This document shows, piece by piece, positions 17,981 through 27,370 of a stretch of 64,000 nucleotides of DNA (its first letter is position 1; each line of letters opens with the position of its first letter). The stretch comes from an uncultured SAR116 cluster alpha proteobacterium (lineage in GTDB: Bacteria > Pseudomonadota > Alphaproteobacteria > Puniceispirillales > Puniceispirillaceae), in NCBI GenBank assembly GCA_902622515.1, contig CACNQE010000004.1, forward strand, positions 120,642 through 184,641. Direction: 5' to 3'. A program made the translations under genes and the position numbers. The notes beneath the pieces were generated by a model. It searched no databases. It saw only the letters and a program-made list of their open reading frames with translations, and was not told the DNA's origin.

Positions 17981-20185
17981 TTATTGTGGTAATTGTTTTG
18001 TTAACCCTGTCTCATAAATATTCTGCAGTTCTTTAAGAGATATAATATCTCCATTTGATATTTTCAATTCTTGAGCTGAACTAGACCTGCCCAGGTAACT
18101 GAGAGGGATGTTGGCATTTTCAGAACGCTTCATGACTTCTTTCAATTTAGTTGTTGCAATTATATAACTAGATTGATTTTCTCCAAAAAACCAACAATGA
18201 GGATCTACCCCTTTTGGATGTATTATTTCGGCACCATTATTACCCGCTAGCATCATTTCAGTCAAAGCGACTAACATACCACCATCAGAAATATCATGTG
18301 CGGCATTAATTAAATCATTGTGATAGCAATCTAATATAAATTTTCCGGTCTTTAACTCAGAGTTTAAATCAACCAGTGGTGGTGCCCCACCAAGCTTCTT
18401 GGAAATAAATTTTGCATAAGTACTATTGGACAACCAACCTGAATTATTTTTTTCGTTTTGTCCAATGATAACTATATCATTATCAGATGGGAGTGCAATT
18501 GTACCAGATTTCTCCCAGTCATCCATAACACCAACCATGCCTATTACAGGGCATGGTTTAATGGCTTTTCCTTCTGTTTCGTTGTATAATGATACATTTC
18601 CAGAAACAACAGGCGTCGATAATTGAATGCACGCATCTTTGATACCAGCAACACTTTCTACAAGTTGTGCCATTATTTCTGGCTTTTCAGGATTTCCAAA
18701 ATTAAGATTATTAGTTACGGCAAGGGGTGTAGCCCCAACAGCGATAATATTCCGGTATGCTTCTGCGACTGCTTGTTTGCCACCACTATAAGGGTCTGCC
18801 TCTACGTATCTAGTAGTGCAATCAGTGGTTAATGCGATTGCTTTATTTGTTCCATATACTCTTACAAGTGCTGCGTCTCCTCCAGGGCCAATGATGGTGT
18901 CTGCCATGACTTGACTGTCATATTGTTCATATATCCATCTTCTTGAGCATAAGTCTTCACTCCCAACCAGTTTTTTTAAGGCTTCTGTTATAGGTATTTT
19001 TTGCACGATATCATTTATGTTTGTTGCAATTTGGATTTCCGATGATAGATGTGGCCTATCATATTCGGGTGCATTATCAACCAATGGCGCAATGGGTATG
19101 TCACAAGCAACTTTTCCTTCTTTGAGAAGAACAAGCCTGTCAGTTTCAGTGACTTTTCCGATTGGCATAAAATCAAGATCCCATTTATTAAATATTTGTT
19201 GTGCAATTTCTGCCTGATTAGGATCTATCACCATCAGCATACGTTCTTGGCTCTCAGACAGCATGATTTCGTAAGCAGTCATATTTGTCTCTCTTGTAGG
19301 AACAAGATCAAGGTCGATTTCCATACCAAGTCTGCCTTTTGCGGCCATTTCAACAGAAGAAGAAGTTAGTCCAGCGGCACCCATATCCTGAATTGCAATA
19401 ACTGCATCAGCGGCCATTAGCTCAAGGCATGCCTCCATCAGTAATTTACCCTTAAATGGGTCTCCAACCTGAACTGTTGGGCGTTTTAGCTCCGCCTCAT
19501 TATTAAATTCAGCAGACGCCATAGTAGCTCCATGTATGCCATCACGTCCAGTTTTAGCTCCAACATAAATTACTGGATTCCCAGCACCTGAGGCAGCAGA
19601 ATAAAAAATTCTATCATTATGTGCTAAACCAACTGCCATAGCATTTACAAGAATATTACCATTATAAGAGCTATCAAATTCAACTTCACCACCTACTGTT
19701 GGTATACCTATACAATTACCATAACTACCTATTCCAGATGTAACACCAGAAATGAGATGAGATGTTTTTTTATGGTCAATTTGTCCAAACCGCAGCGCGT
19801 TAAGTAATGCAATGGGGCGTGCTCCCATTGTGAACACATCTCGAAGGATACCTCCCACACCTGTCGCTGCTCCCTGATACGGTTCTATAAAAGATGGATG
19901 ATTATGACTTTCAATTTTGAATACCACTGCAAGGCCATCACCAATATCAATAACACCAGCATTCTCGCCTGGGCCCTGTATGACGCACTCACCCTCAGTA
20001 GGCAGAGTTCTTAGCCATTTTTTAGAAGATTTATAGGAACAGTGCTCTGACCACATTGCTGAAAAAATACCTAGTTCACACAAGTTTGGAATACGTCCCA
20101 GATGCGAGCACACACTATGCCATTCTTCTTCAGAAAGTCCCATAGAAGCAGCATTTTCATATTGTATTTCTGCTTTCTTACTCAT
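17981..20185 (-). CDS. purL: Phosphoribosylformylglycinamidine synthase subunit PurL (small form)
   Basis: ATP-dependent synthetase subunit that converts FGAR to FGAM using ammonia from PurQ, in complex with PurS. The 734-residue length is that of the small PurL used with separate PurS and PurQ. The N-terminal [12 protein letters not shown] motif, ESHNHPS and GAATGVGGI, the duplicated AIRS-type domains, and the second-half [11 protein letters not shown] and HDISDGG segments are all present. Its start overlaps the purQ stop by four bases. The order S-Q-L in one operon indicates stoichiometric assembly. Confidence 0.97.
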   Translation of the reverse strand: MSKKAEIQYENAASMGLSEEEWHSVCSHLGRIPNLCELGIFSAMWSEHCSYKSSKKWLRTLPTEGECVIQGPGENAGVIDIGDGLAVVFKIESHNHPSFIEPYQGAATGVGGILRDVFTMGARPIALLNALRFGQIDHKKTSHLISGVTSGIGSYGNCIGIPTVGGEVEFDSSYNGNILVNAMAVGLAHNDRIFYSAASGAGNPVIYVGAKTGRDGIHGATMASAEFNNEAELKRPTVQVGDPFKGKLLMEACLELMAADAVIAIQDMGAAGLTSSSVEMAAKGRLGMEIDLDLVPTRETNMTAYEIMLSESQERMLMVIDPNQAEIAQQIFNKWDLDFMPIGKVTETDRLVLLKEGKVACDIPIAPLVDNAPEYDRPHLSSEIQIATNINDIVQKIPITEALKKLVGSEDLCSRRWIYEQYDSQVMADTIIGPGGDAALVRVYGTNKAIALTTDCTTRYVEADPYSGGKQAVAEAYRNIIAVGATPLAVTNNLNFGNPEKPEIMAQLVESVAGIKDACIQLSTPVVSGNVSLYNETEGKAIKPCPVIGMVGVMDDWEKSGTIALPSDNDIVIIGQNEKNNSGWLSNSTYAKFISKKLGGAPPLVDLNSELKTGKFILDCYHNDLINAAHDISDGGMLVALTEMMLAGNNGAEIIHPKGVDPHCWFFGENQSSYIIATTKLKEVMKRSENANIPLSYLGRSSSAQELKISNGDIISLKELQNIYETGLTKQLPQ

Positions 20186-20871
20186 GTTATTATTGCCTCG
20201 AAGATTGAGTGCAAAAGTTTTCTTCCATCTGCACTTTCATGACCTTTGCCCATAGCCCGTTCAGGGTGTGGCATCATACCAAGGATTTTTCCATTTAAAG
20301 AACATATTGCCGCAATGTTATTTAATGACCCATTTGGATTAGTTGAGGTAGCATATTTATCTGATGTATATCTTAAAACCACCTGTCCGTTGCTCTCAAT
20401 ACTATTCAAAGTTTCAGAGTCAGCAAAAAAATTTCCTTCATTATGAGCAATTGGAATTTGAAGGGTCTCCTTATGGTCAAGCGATGCTGTAAGAGCACAA
20501 CTTGTTGCTCCATTCACAGATAATGTTATTTGTTTACAAATAAATTTAAGTTCTTGGTTACGAGCAAGAAATCCGGGTAACATCCCTGATTCGGTCAATA
20601 TTTGAAAACCATTACAGATGCCTAAAATTGCACCTCCCCTTGCTGCATGGTCATGAAGCGCATTCATAATTGGCGAGTGTGCAGCAAGTGCGCCACACCT
20701 TAGATAGTCACCAAAAGAGAATCCCCCTGGGATAATTGCAAGGTCAATTGGGTTTAGGTTATTTTGTTTATGCCAAATTAGAGCAGGTCTTCTGCCTGTA
20801 AGCGACTCTACCGCAACCATCATATCACGATCACAATTTGAACCAGGAAATACTATTATTGCAATCCTCAT
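20182..20871 (-). CDS. purQ: Phosphoribosylformylglycinamidine synthase subunit PurQ (glutaminase)
   Basis: Class I glutamine amidotransferase that supplies ammonia to PurL. The nucleophile is Cys86 in ILGICNGFQ and the triad is completed by His202 and Glu204 in PHPERA. The oxyanion segment [12 protein letters not shown] is at 49-60. Its length of 229 residues is normal. It overlaps purS by four bases upstream and purL by four bases downstream, an unbroken translationally coupled trio. Confidence 0.97.
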   Translation of the reverse strand: MRIAIIVFPGSNCDRDMMVAVESLTGRRPALIWHKQNNLNPIDLAIIPGGFSFGDYLRCGALAAHSPIMNALHDHAARGGAILGICNGFQILTESGMLPGFLARNQELKFICKQITLSVNGATSCALTASLDHKETLQIPIAHNEGNFFADSETLNSIESNGQVVLRYTSDKYATSTNPNGSLNNIAAICSLNGKILGMMPHPERAMGKGHESADGRKLLHSIFEAIIT

Positions 20872-21116
20872 GATAGTTCATTTACCTGAATTTTATATTC
20901 TTCGATTACAGCATTTGCTAACAGAGCCTCACACATTTTAGCAGCTCTATATTTAGCCCGTTCTTGATCATCTGTTTCTATAAAAAGAGTTATTTGCTTA
21001 CCCATAGTCACATTTTCTAAATCATCAAACCCCAGTGAGAATAGAGATTGTTTTACTGCTTGAGCCTCAGGATCCAAAACTCCTGGCTTTTTATTAATTG
21101 TGATAATTACCTGCAT
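20868..21116 (-). CDS. purS: Phosphoribosylformylglycinamidine synthase subunit PurS
   Basis: Small structural subunit (82 residues) that bridges PurQ and PurL. The sequence shows KPGVLDPEAQAVKQSLFSLGFDDLENVTMGKQITLFIE, the conserved core of PurS. Its presence marks the Gram-positive/alphaproteobacterial type of FGAM synthetase instead of the long single-chain PurL of Gammaproteobacteria. It follows purC by 46 bases and overlaps purQ by four. Confidence 0.95.
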   Translation of the reverse strand: MQVIITINKKPGVLDPEAQAVKQSLFSLGFDDLENVTMGKQITLFIETDDQERAKYRAAKMCEALLANAVIEEYKIQVNELS

Positions 21117-21162
21117 GATAACTCCTTTAATTCACAAAAAATGAGGCCTTATATTTATACAC

Positions 21163-21900
21163 TTATTTTTCTGCCTTTAATTCAGGCAGTTGTATGGACA
21201 TTCTATTGGCTATATCTGAGTAAGACTCAATTAAACCACCTAGGTCCTCTCTAAACCTGTCTTTATCTAGTTTCTGATTAGTTTTTATATCCCATAACCT
21301 GCAATTATCAGGGCTAATTTCATCTGCTAAGATTACCTCATGAGTTTTGTTAGAAACCTTAAATCGTCCAAATTCAATCTTAAAATCAATGAGTTGAATA
21401 TGGATCATTGAGAAAAATCCTGTTAAAAAATCTGCAACACGAAAGGCAATTGAGGTAATAGCTTCCATTTCTGACTGCTCAGCGAGCTGCATGATCTCTA
21501 TATGCTCTCTTGAAATAATAGGGTCACCAAGTACATCATTTTTTAAGCAGAATTCTATCAAAGGTTTCGGTAATGCCTTTCCTTCTATAAGACCGAGCCG
21601 TTTGCAGATTGACCCTGCCGCTACTTTCCTCATGATTATTTCAATGGGGATGATATCAACTTCTTTCACAAGCTGTTCTCTGTCAGAAAGCCTTCTGATA
21701 AAGTGATGAGGAATATTTGTTTGGTCAAGAGCCTGAAAAATTGAGCTACTAATATAGTTATTGATGATACCTTTTCCTTGAAGAGTGTCTTTTTTTTGTG
21801 CATTAAAGGCGGTGGCATCATCTTTAAAGTACTGAATAACAGTTCCTTTATCAGGACCTTTGAAAAGTTTTTTGGCTTTTCCTTCATACAGTAACTTCAT
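21163..21900 (-). CDS. purC: Phosphoribosylaminoimidazole-succinocarboxamide synthase
   Basis: SAICAR synthetase, which ligates aspartate to CAIR with ATP. The 245-residue protein has the phosphate-binding YEGKAKKLF at the start, FKDDATAFNAQKK, the EIIMRKVAAGS segment and the metal/substrate-binding LIDFKIEFG and LADEISPDNCRLWD. It sits between purB (67 bases upstream) and purS in the reverse-strand purine operon. Length and motifs are unremarkable. Confidence 0.96.
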   Translation of the reverse strand: MKLLYEGKAKKLFKGPDKGTVIQYFKDDATAFNAQKKDTLQGKGIINNYISSSIFQALDQTNIPHHFIRRLSDREQLVKEVDIIPIEIIMRKVAAGSICKRLGLIEGKALPKPLIEFCLKNDVLGDPIISREHIEIMQLAEQSEMEAITSIAFRVADFLTGFFSMIHIQLIDFKIEFGRFKVSNKTHEVILADEISPDNCRLWDIKTNQKLDKDRFREDLGGLIESYSDIANRMSIQLPELKAEK

Positions 21901-21967
21901 AATCCCCTCTTAAAAGATTTCTAAAAAATAAATTATTTTTTGGATAAGAGAATATATTTTTTTAACT

Positions 21968-23263
21968 TTAACTTTCAAAAACTCTCTTAAAAATAGTATC
22001 AACATGTTGTTGATGCTGTTTTGCGTCAAATAGGTTTTCGAGTTCCTCTATCGTAAAATATTTTTTTATTTTTGTATTAGATTTCATTTTATCTAAATAA
22101 TTTCCACCCTTTTCCCATACATCCATCGCATACTTTTGGACTAAGTGATATGCATCCTCTCGACTTGCACCTTTTTGAGTTAGCGCTAACAGTATTTGTT
22201 GTGAATGGACCAATCCACCAAGGGAATTTAAATTTTCCTCCATTTTTTTTGGATAGATTACTAGATTTTTAATGACGTCTTCCAGTCTGTTCAAAGCAAA
22301 GTCTAGAGTCACCGTTGCATCTGGTCCAATCATGCGCTCTACGGACGAATGCGAGATGTCCCGTTCGTGCCAGAGGGCAACATTTTCGAGAGCTGGAATT
22401 ACAGCGGACCTAACTATGCGGGCAAGACCAGTTAAATTTTCAGTTAATACAGGATTTCGTTTATGAGGCATAGCTGAAGAACCTTTTTGTCCAATTGAAA
22501 AGAACTCTTCAGCTTCACGAACTTCCGTTCTTTGTAAGTGACGTATTTCAATAGCTAAATTTTCTATGGAACTTGCAATTACGCCAAGCACAGAAAAAAA
22601 CATAGCGTGGCGATCTCGAGGTATGATTTGACTTGAGATTTTCTCTATTTGAAGGTTCATTTTTTTAGCAACGTATTGCTCAACTTTGGGGTCTATATGC
22701 GCAAAAGTACCGATAGCACCAGAAATTGCGCAGGTAGAGATTTCCTTTTTAGCTGCTTTAAGCCTATTTTTATTTCTCTCAAATTCTGCATAAAAACGTG
22801 CCAGCTTAAGACCAAAAGTAGTCGGTTCTGCGTGGATCCCATGTGACCTACCAATAGTGGGTGTATATTTATGTTCTATTGCGCGGGCTTTTAAAGCAGA
22901 TAATAGTTTGTCTAAGTCGTCAAGCAGAATGTCTGCAGCACGTGTGAGCTGAATAGAGAAAGTTGTGTCTAATATGTCGGATGAAGTCATTCCTTGATGG
23001 ATAAAGCGAGCATTGGAACCTACATATTGAGCTAAATTAGTAAGAAAAGCTATAACGTCATGCTTTGTTTCACGCTCGATTTCATTAATTTGGTCAATAT
23101 CAAACTTTCCCTTTTCCCATACAGCTTTAGCGGCTGTGTGGGGAATTACTTTTAACTGTGCTTGAGCATCACATGCATGAGCTTCGATCTCAAACCAGAT
23201 TTGATATTTAGTGTGTTCAGACCAGACCTGTGTCATTTCTGATCTAGAATAGCGGGGAATCAT
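21968..23263 (-). CDS. purB: Adenylosuccinate lyase
   Basis: Cleaves SAICAR and adenylosuccinate, acting twice in purine synthesis. The fumarase/aspartase superfamily signature SSAMPHKRNP begins at residue 262 (mobile catalytic loop with its serine), TSSDILDTT lies near 94, and the catalytic histidine is in GRSHGIHAEPT. Two ATGs are possible; I use 23263 (MIPRYSR, the usual N-terminus, nine bases after AGGA) over 23269. It is the first gene of the operon purB-purC-purS-purQ-purL-bolA-grxD and diverges from a small basic protein gene. Confidence 0.96.
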   Translation of the reverse strand: MIPRYSRSEMTQVWSEHTKYQIWFEIEAHACDAQAQLKVIPHTAAKAVWEKGKFDIDQINEIERETKHDVIAFLTNLAQYVGSNARFIHQGMTSSDILDTTFSIQLTRAADILLDDLDKLLSALKARAIEHKYTPTIGRSHGIHAEPTTFGLKLARFYAEFERNKNRLKAAKKEISTCAISGAIGTFAHIDPKVEQYVAKKMNLQIEKISSQIIPRDRHAMFFSVLGVIASSIENLAIEIRHLQRTEVREAEEFFSIGQKGSSAMPHKRNPVLTENLTGLARIVRSAVIPALENVALWHERDISHSSVERMIGPDATVTLDFALNRLEDVIKNLVIYPKKMEENLNSLGGLVHSQQILLALTQKGASREDAYHLVQKYAMDVWEKGGNYLDKMKSNTKIKKYFTIEELENLFDAKQHQQHVDTIFKRVFES

Positions 23264-23384
23264 GAACATTTTTCCTGATGATTTATACTAACATCATTAT
23301 CATCTTGTTTGAAAAAATGCTACACTCATAGCTGCAAAGATTGAAAATAATTTATTCAAAAACATAATTGAAAATCGGTAAAAA

Positions 23385-23591
23385 ATGATTCTTAAAAAAT
23401 TAGTTATTAGTGCACTTGGCTACGCAGCGCGGAATCCAGCTGTGCAAAAGCAAGCAAAACATATCGCAAAAAATGTTGCCACCAAAGCTAAACCAGCACT
23501 CTTAAAAGGAAGTAGGGTAGCAGGTAAGACCTATAGAAAAATTAAAAAGGAAATCAAAAAAGGTATGGATGATTTCGAAAAAGAAAAATGA
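23385..23591 (+). CDS. Small basic protein, function unknown
   Basis: A 68-residue protein with about a third lysine and arginine. An N-terminal hydrophobic/amphipathic stretch (ILKKLVISALGYAARNP) is followed by a lysine/alanine-rich middle that should form one long amphipathic helix, and a KIKKEIKKGMDDFEKEK tail. I know no named family. It stands alone between purB (divergent) and map (convergent), with only a weak ribosome-binding site. It could be a membrane-surface or nucleic-acid-binding helix. The composition is not that of a random open frame, which supports a real gene. Confidence 0.6.
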   Translation: MILKKLVISALGYAARNPAVQKQAKHIAKNVATKAKPALLKGSRVAGKTYRKIKKEIKKGMDDFEKEK

Positions 23592-23707
23592 AAATTCAAG
23601 TAAAATGCGAATATATTCTTAGTTTGCTAAATATTGTTTAGAACTTAACAATAATAATTTATTTGATAATGAAAGATTAGAAATATCATTTATTATAAAA
23701 TCGAAAT

Positions 23708-24502
23708 TTAAGTTTTTATATATGGAGGAAAGTTATACCCGATCGCTGAAGATGTAAAAATTTCTGAGCCTGTTTCTGTAATGCCAATAGAGTGTTCAAA
23801 TTGTGCGGATGCACTCTTATCTCTCGTTACAGCGGTCCAACCATCACTTAGAATTTTCGTTTCTGGTTTGCCCGCATTTATCATCGGCTCAATTGTAAAA
23901 AACATTCCAGGTTCCAGTAACATCCCAGTTCCAGGGTTTCCAAAATGAAGGACGCTTGGAGCACAATGAAAAACCTTACCAAGGCCATGTCCAGTAAAGT
24001 CTCGAACTACAGAAAACCTATTTTTCTCAGCGCACGTCTGGATGGCATACCCTATATCCCCAAGTCTATTACCTGGCTTTGCAGCTTCAATTCCAAACAT
24101 CAAGCAGTCATAAGTAACTTCCGTAAGACGCTTTGATTTAATAGGGGGTGTATCAACGAAATACATCCTTGAGGTATCACCATACCAGCCATCGAGAATA
24201 ACAGTTACATCAATATTCAATATATCACCAGACAACAATTTTCTTTCACTAGGTATCCCATGACAAACAATATGATTTAAAGAAATACAGGTAGATTTTG
24301 GAAAACCCTTATAATTTAGGGGAGCAGGTATGGCTCCATGCTTTATAATATATTCATGGCATATATCATCAAGCATCTGTGTCGTAGTGCCTTTTTTTAC
24401 ATACTCTGTAATCATGTCGAGAACGTCTGCTGCGAGTGCGCCAGCCTTGCGCATTCCTTGAAAGCCAGCTTCATCATGAATTAATACATTACTTTCTCGC
24501 AT
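23708..24502 (-). CDS. map: Methionine aminopeptidase, type I
   Basis: Dinuclear metalloprotease that removes the initiator methionine from nascent proteins. The 264-residue protein has the five expected metal ligands in order: Asp in NIDVTVILDG, Asp in YGDTSRM, His in FTGHGLGKVFH, Glu in FTIEPM and Glu in AQFEHSI. The substrate-binding HIVCHGIPS segment is present. No SH3-binding N-terminal extension is seen, so it is the short type Ia form. It converges with the small basic gene and diverges from the CinA-like gene over 125 bp. Confidence 0.96.
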   Translation of the reverse strand: MRESNVLIHDEAGFQGMRKAGALAADVLDMITEYVKKGTTTQMLDDICHEYIIKHGAIPAPLNYKGFPKSTCISLNHIVCHGIPSERKLLSGDILNIDVTVILDGWYGDTSRMYFVDTPPIKSKRLTEVTYDCLMFGIEAAKPGNRLGDIGYAIQTCAEKNRFSVVRDFTGHGLGKVFHCAPSVLHFGNPGTGMLLEPGMFFTIEPMINAGKPETKILSDGWTAVTRDKSASAQFEHSIGITETGSEIFTSSAIGYNFPPYIKT

Positions 24503-24627
24503 TCTTAATCCTTTATAAAGAATACTAAACGTCTATTTGCATTTAGGCGACAACGTTATATAAGCCTTACATAAATAAACTTAAATATCTAACATTATAG
24601 TAATGGTATACTAGGAGACATAGGTAA

Positions 24628-25377
24628 ATGGCAAATCCGACCGCAGCAATATGTATTATAGGTGATGAAATTCTCTCAGGCAGAACAAAGGATAAGAATA
24701 TTGGCTGGTTAGCAGACCAACTTACAGAATTAGGTATTCAATTGACTGAAGCACGGATTATTGCAGATGTGAAAGAAATAATAATTCGTCATATTTTAGT
24801 GTTATCTGACTCAAATGATTATGTTTTTACTTCTGGTGGAATTGGACCAACCCACGATGATATTACAACTGAATCTGTTGCCCAAGCCTTTGGTGTTTCT
24901 GTGGAAAGAAATCAGGAAGCATTGCACCGGCTCGAGCAGCATTATAAGGGAACTGATATTGTACTAAACGAAGTCAGAAAGAAAATGGCCGATATTCCTA
25001 TTGGGGCAACTTTGATAGATAATCCAGTAAGTGCAGCACCTGGATTTTGTCTAAAGAATGTTTATGTGATGGCAGGGGTTCCATCCATTATGCAGTCAAT
25101 GTTTGATGGTATCGCACCTAGTTTAAAAAAAGGTACAATTCCAACGAGGCTTACTGTGCAATGTAAAACGGGTGAGGGAAATGTCGCACATATACTTGAG
25201 CAGATAAGTGATAGATATGGAACAGTTTCTGTTGGAAGTTATCCTTGGTTTAAGCCGGGACAATTTGGAACAGCAGTAGTATTAACAGGACTTGACAAGA
25301 ATAGGGTAGTGAAAGCTGCAAACGAGTTATGTGTGTTAGTAAGACAGTCTGGTTATGAAGCGGAAGATGCTGTTTAG
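24628..25377 (+). CDS. CinA-type protein, molybdopterin-binding (MoaB/MogA-like) domain only
   Basis: This 249-residue protein matches the N-terminal domain of CinA (competence/damage-inducible protein A, COG1058). It has GDEILSGRTKDKN near residue 11, TSGGIGPTHDDIT near 70, and NPVSAAPGF, the fold shared with MoaB/MogA. It lacks the C-terminal NMN deamidase (PncC) domain of full CinA, as is common in Alphaproteobacteria, where PncC is separate. The family has been linked to ADP-ribose and pyridine nucleotide handling, but the role of this short form is not settled. It has a good AGGAG site 10 bases before the ATG. Confidence 0.9.
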   Translation: MANPTAAICIIGDEILSGRTKDKNIGWLADQLTELGIQLTEARIIADVKEIIIRHILVLSDSNDYVFTSGGIGPTHDDITTESVAQAFGVSVERNQEALHRLEQHYKGTDIVLNEVRKKMADIPIGATLIDNPVSAAPGFCLKNVYVMAGVPSIMQSMFDGIAPSLKKGTIPTRLTVQCKTGEGNVAHILEQISDRYGTVSVGSYPWFKPGQFGTAVVLTGLDKNRVVKAANELCVLVRQSGYEAEDAV

Positions 25378-25422
25378 TTTATTTTTTTGAACTCAATTAT
25401 TTAAATTAGAAATACGGATTTG

Positions 25423-26277
25423 CTAGCTATTCCAAGGCCCCTTTGGGGTTTTTTTAAATGTTGGAAGCGACCCTTTTCTCGTCTCTCCTTCAAATTTTTG
25501 ATAGGTATATTTTTTTATAGCTTGTTTTTTTACCTCATCAAAAGAAATAGGATTTGTATAATCGGAGTTTAACATCACAGTGTCATATTTACCAAACAAA
25601 GGTATATCTTTTCGTTTAAAAAATGGTATGAGGCAAGCACCTGCTAAAAATCCTCCGATATGAGCAAAATAAGCCACACCGCCCTCTTGTGAAAAGCTAG
25701 TAGGCGCTGCAGCAAATTGAGTTCCTATCCAGACTCCTAATACAATCCACGCAGGCATACTTATAAATCTTATAAAAATTAAAATTATCATTAGAACCTG
25801 AATTGGCGCCCTAGGATGCAGAACAATATAAGCGCCTAATATACCAGCTATACCGCCAGAGGCCCCTATCATGGGAGTAGTTGACTCTGGGTCAATAATT
25901 CCCTGTGCGAAAGCTGCTGCAGTACCACAAATGATATAGAATATCACAAATTTGAAATGTCCCATTGAGTCTTCAATATTATCTGCAAAAATCCATAAAT
26001 AAAGCATGTTTGATCCAATATGGAGCCAACCTGCATGTAAAAACATTGAGCTAATTATGGAAAGAAAAGGATGGAATAATTGCAATTCAGGGGGGAGAGA
26101 CTGATGTCCAAATATAACTGACGGTACAACGCCATATTTAATTGTAACAATACGGAGGGTGTAATTATCAAGAGATAATTGCCAGCAAAATATGACAACA
26201 CAAAAAAGTAAAATACACCAAGAAATAATTGGGGTTCGGGAGGAAATTAGTCTATCAAATAAAGGTAAAAAAAACAT
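25423..26277 (-). CDS. Rhomboid family intramembrane serine protease
   Basis: Polytopic inner-membrane protease. Using the ATG at 26277 (284 residues; a GTG at 26307 would add ten), the catalytic dyad is Ser140 in GASGG and His206 in HIGGF. The HAGWLHIGSNMLYLWIFADNIED segment in helix 2 and loop 1 is characteristic. Six transmembrane helices are apparent, followed by a charged cytoplasmic tail of about 60 residues ending in KTPKGPWNS. A terminator-like hairpin for the convergent CinA-type gene lies inside the last codons. tRNA-Leu lies about 95 bases upstream on the same strand. Confidence 0.94.
   Translation of the reverse strand: MFFLPLFDRLISSRTPIISWCILLFCVVIFCWQLSLDNYTLRIVTIKYGVVPSVIFGHQSLPPELQLFHPFLSIISSMFLHAGWLHIGSNMLYLWIFADNIEDSMGHFKFVIFYIICGTAAAFAQGIIDPESTTPMIGASGGIAGILGAYIVLHPRAPIQVLMIILIFIRFISMPAWIVLGVWIGTQFAAAPTSFSQEGGVAYFAHIGGFLAGACLIPFFKRKDIPLFGKYDTVMLNSDYTNPISFDEVKKQAIKKYTYQKFEGETRKGSLPTFKKTPKGPWNS
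25436..25455 (+). terminator. Terminator of the CinA-type gene, embedded in the rhomboid coding end
   Basis: On the forward strand GGCCCC (25436-25441) pairs with GGGGTT (25445-25450), four G-C plus two G-U pairs and a TTT loop, running into seven Ts (25449-25455). It is 59 bases after the CinA-type stop. On the other strand the same bases encode the last residues of the rhomboid protein. The T run is on the correct side for forward transcription. Confidence 0.5.
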
Positions 26278-26370
26278 AATATTAACAGATACAACTTTGT
26301 AGCACAACTAAAGTGACATTTAAAATATTTTTTAATATTCGCATTCTTGAGCTTTAGTTATGATTTTGAT

Positions 26371-26457
26371 TGGTGGGGACACCCGGACTTGAACCGGGAA
26401 GACTTATCGTCGGCAGATTTTAAGTCTGCTGTGTTTACCAAATTTCACCATGCCCCC
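26371..26457 (-). tRNA. tRNA-Leu (anticodon TAA)
   Basis: The 87-base gene folds as a class II tRNA. Acceptor GGGGGCA pairs with TGTCCCC with one G-U pair, the discriminator is A, and CCA is encoded. The anticodon stem GCAGA/TCTGC encloses CTTAAAA with anticodon TAA (decodes UUA and UUG). A variable arm CGACGATAAGTCT... follows, and the T arm is CCCGG-TTCAAGT-CCGGG. The long variable arm and TAA anticodon identify leucine. No terminator is visible before the rhomboid gene downstream. Confidence 0.97.
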
Positions 26458-26518
26458 GTTTTTGACATGCTATTTACACTCTTCTACAATGCGAATAGCT
26501 ATTTTTACAAGTCTCTTT

Positions 26519-27145
26519 CTAGATTGATTTAAAATTTATTTTTTCATTCCCACCACCTAGCATGACGAAGCGTTTAATAAATGCCTCTTTCGCTTTTTTA
26601 GGTGAGCTTGCTACTAATTTGATATCTAAAGGCGTTCCTTTTGGTTTGGGAAAAACCTTGTTTGCTTCTTCTATTTTAAATCCAGCGATTTGAGTAGCTT
26701 CAATCCATGCTGCCATTTTATCTGCGAGTTTAATTGTTCTACTTATTTCTTCTGGGAGAATTGCAGGTAAACCGAATCGTATATGAATAGCTTTTTGAAG
26801 ATTTTCCTCAATGTTTATGTATTCTGAACCTAGAGCTAACTTTACAGGAGTTATCAAGTCGCTTATCACATATTCTGGTGCATCATGAAGTAAACACGCT
26901 AAGCGCCAATAATTTGGTAGTCTTGAAAAACTTATATGCATAATTTTCTCAACTAATATGCTGTGTTGAGCTACTGAGAAGGTATAGTTGCCTAGTGTTT
27001 GTCCATTCCATCGCGCTAATCTAGATAAACCGTGAGCAATATCAACAATTTCAATATCAAGCGGACTAGGCTCTAGCACATTAAGTCTTCGTCCAGAGAG
27101 CATCCTTTGCCAGGCCCGTTTTGGAGTATGATTTTTTAAAGCCAT
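26519..27145 (-). CDS. HD-domain phosphohydrolase (YfbR-like)
   Basis: Metal-dependent HD-superfamily hydrolase of 208 residues, most like the YfbR group (COG1896) that dephosphorylates deoxynucleoside monophosphates. Metal ligands are His61 (SVAQHS), His87-Asp88 (LLHDAPEY) and a downstream Asp in KLADKMAAWIEA. The Glu91 position of LLHDAPE also matches YfbR. The N-terminal ~35 residues (RAWQRMLSGRRLNVLEPSPLDI) are the extension seen in alphaproteobacterial members. Exact substrate is unknown. It lies upstream of tRNA-Leu on the same strand and diverges from an unknown membrane protein. Confidence 0.88.
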   Translation of the reverse strand: MALKNHTPKRAWQRMLSGRRLNVLEPSPLDIEIVDIAHGLSRLARWNGQTLGNYTFSVAQHSILVEKIMHISFSRLPNYWRLACLLHDAPEYVISDLITPVKLALGSEYINIEENLQKAIHIRFGLPAILPEEISRTIKLADKMAAWIEATQIAGFKIEEANKVFPKPKGTPLDIKLVASSPKKAKEAFIKRFVMLGGGNEKINFKSI

Positions 27146-27370
27146 ATCTAAAATTTAATAATTAACTCAGAAGAATGTTGTTTACCAAACAAACTAAAAT
27201 GTAAATAGTTTATGTTTCTGTATCACACAGTAAGATAATTATTTACGTTGAGAAGACAAATGTGTAGAAAATCAACTTCTCTGATTGGTTTGAATTACCA
27301 TTTTCTATAATTTTAAGGCCAATATTGGATTTTGGTGGGGTTATGTAACGGTTTTAATGAGAGATAAGTT

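Noticed and set aside
27178..27192. TTGTTT-ACC-AAACAA palindrome before the HD hydrolase, and CCAATATTGG at 27319.
   Set aside because: Arms of five or six AT-rich bases are expected by chance in a spacer of 225 bp; nothing else supports them.
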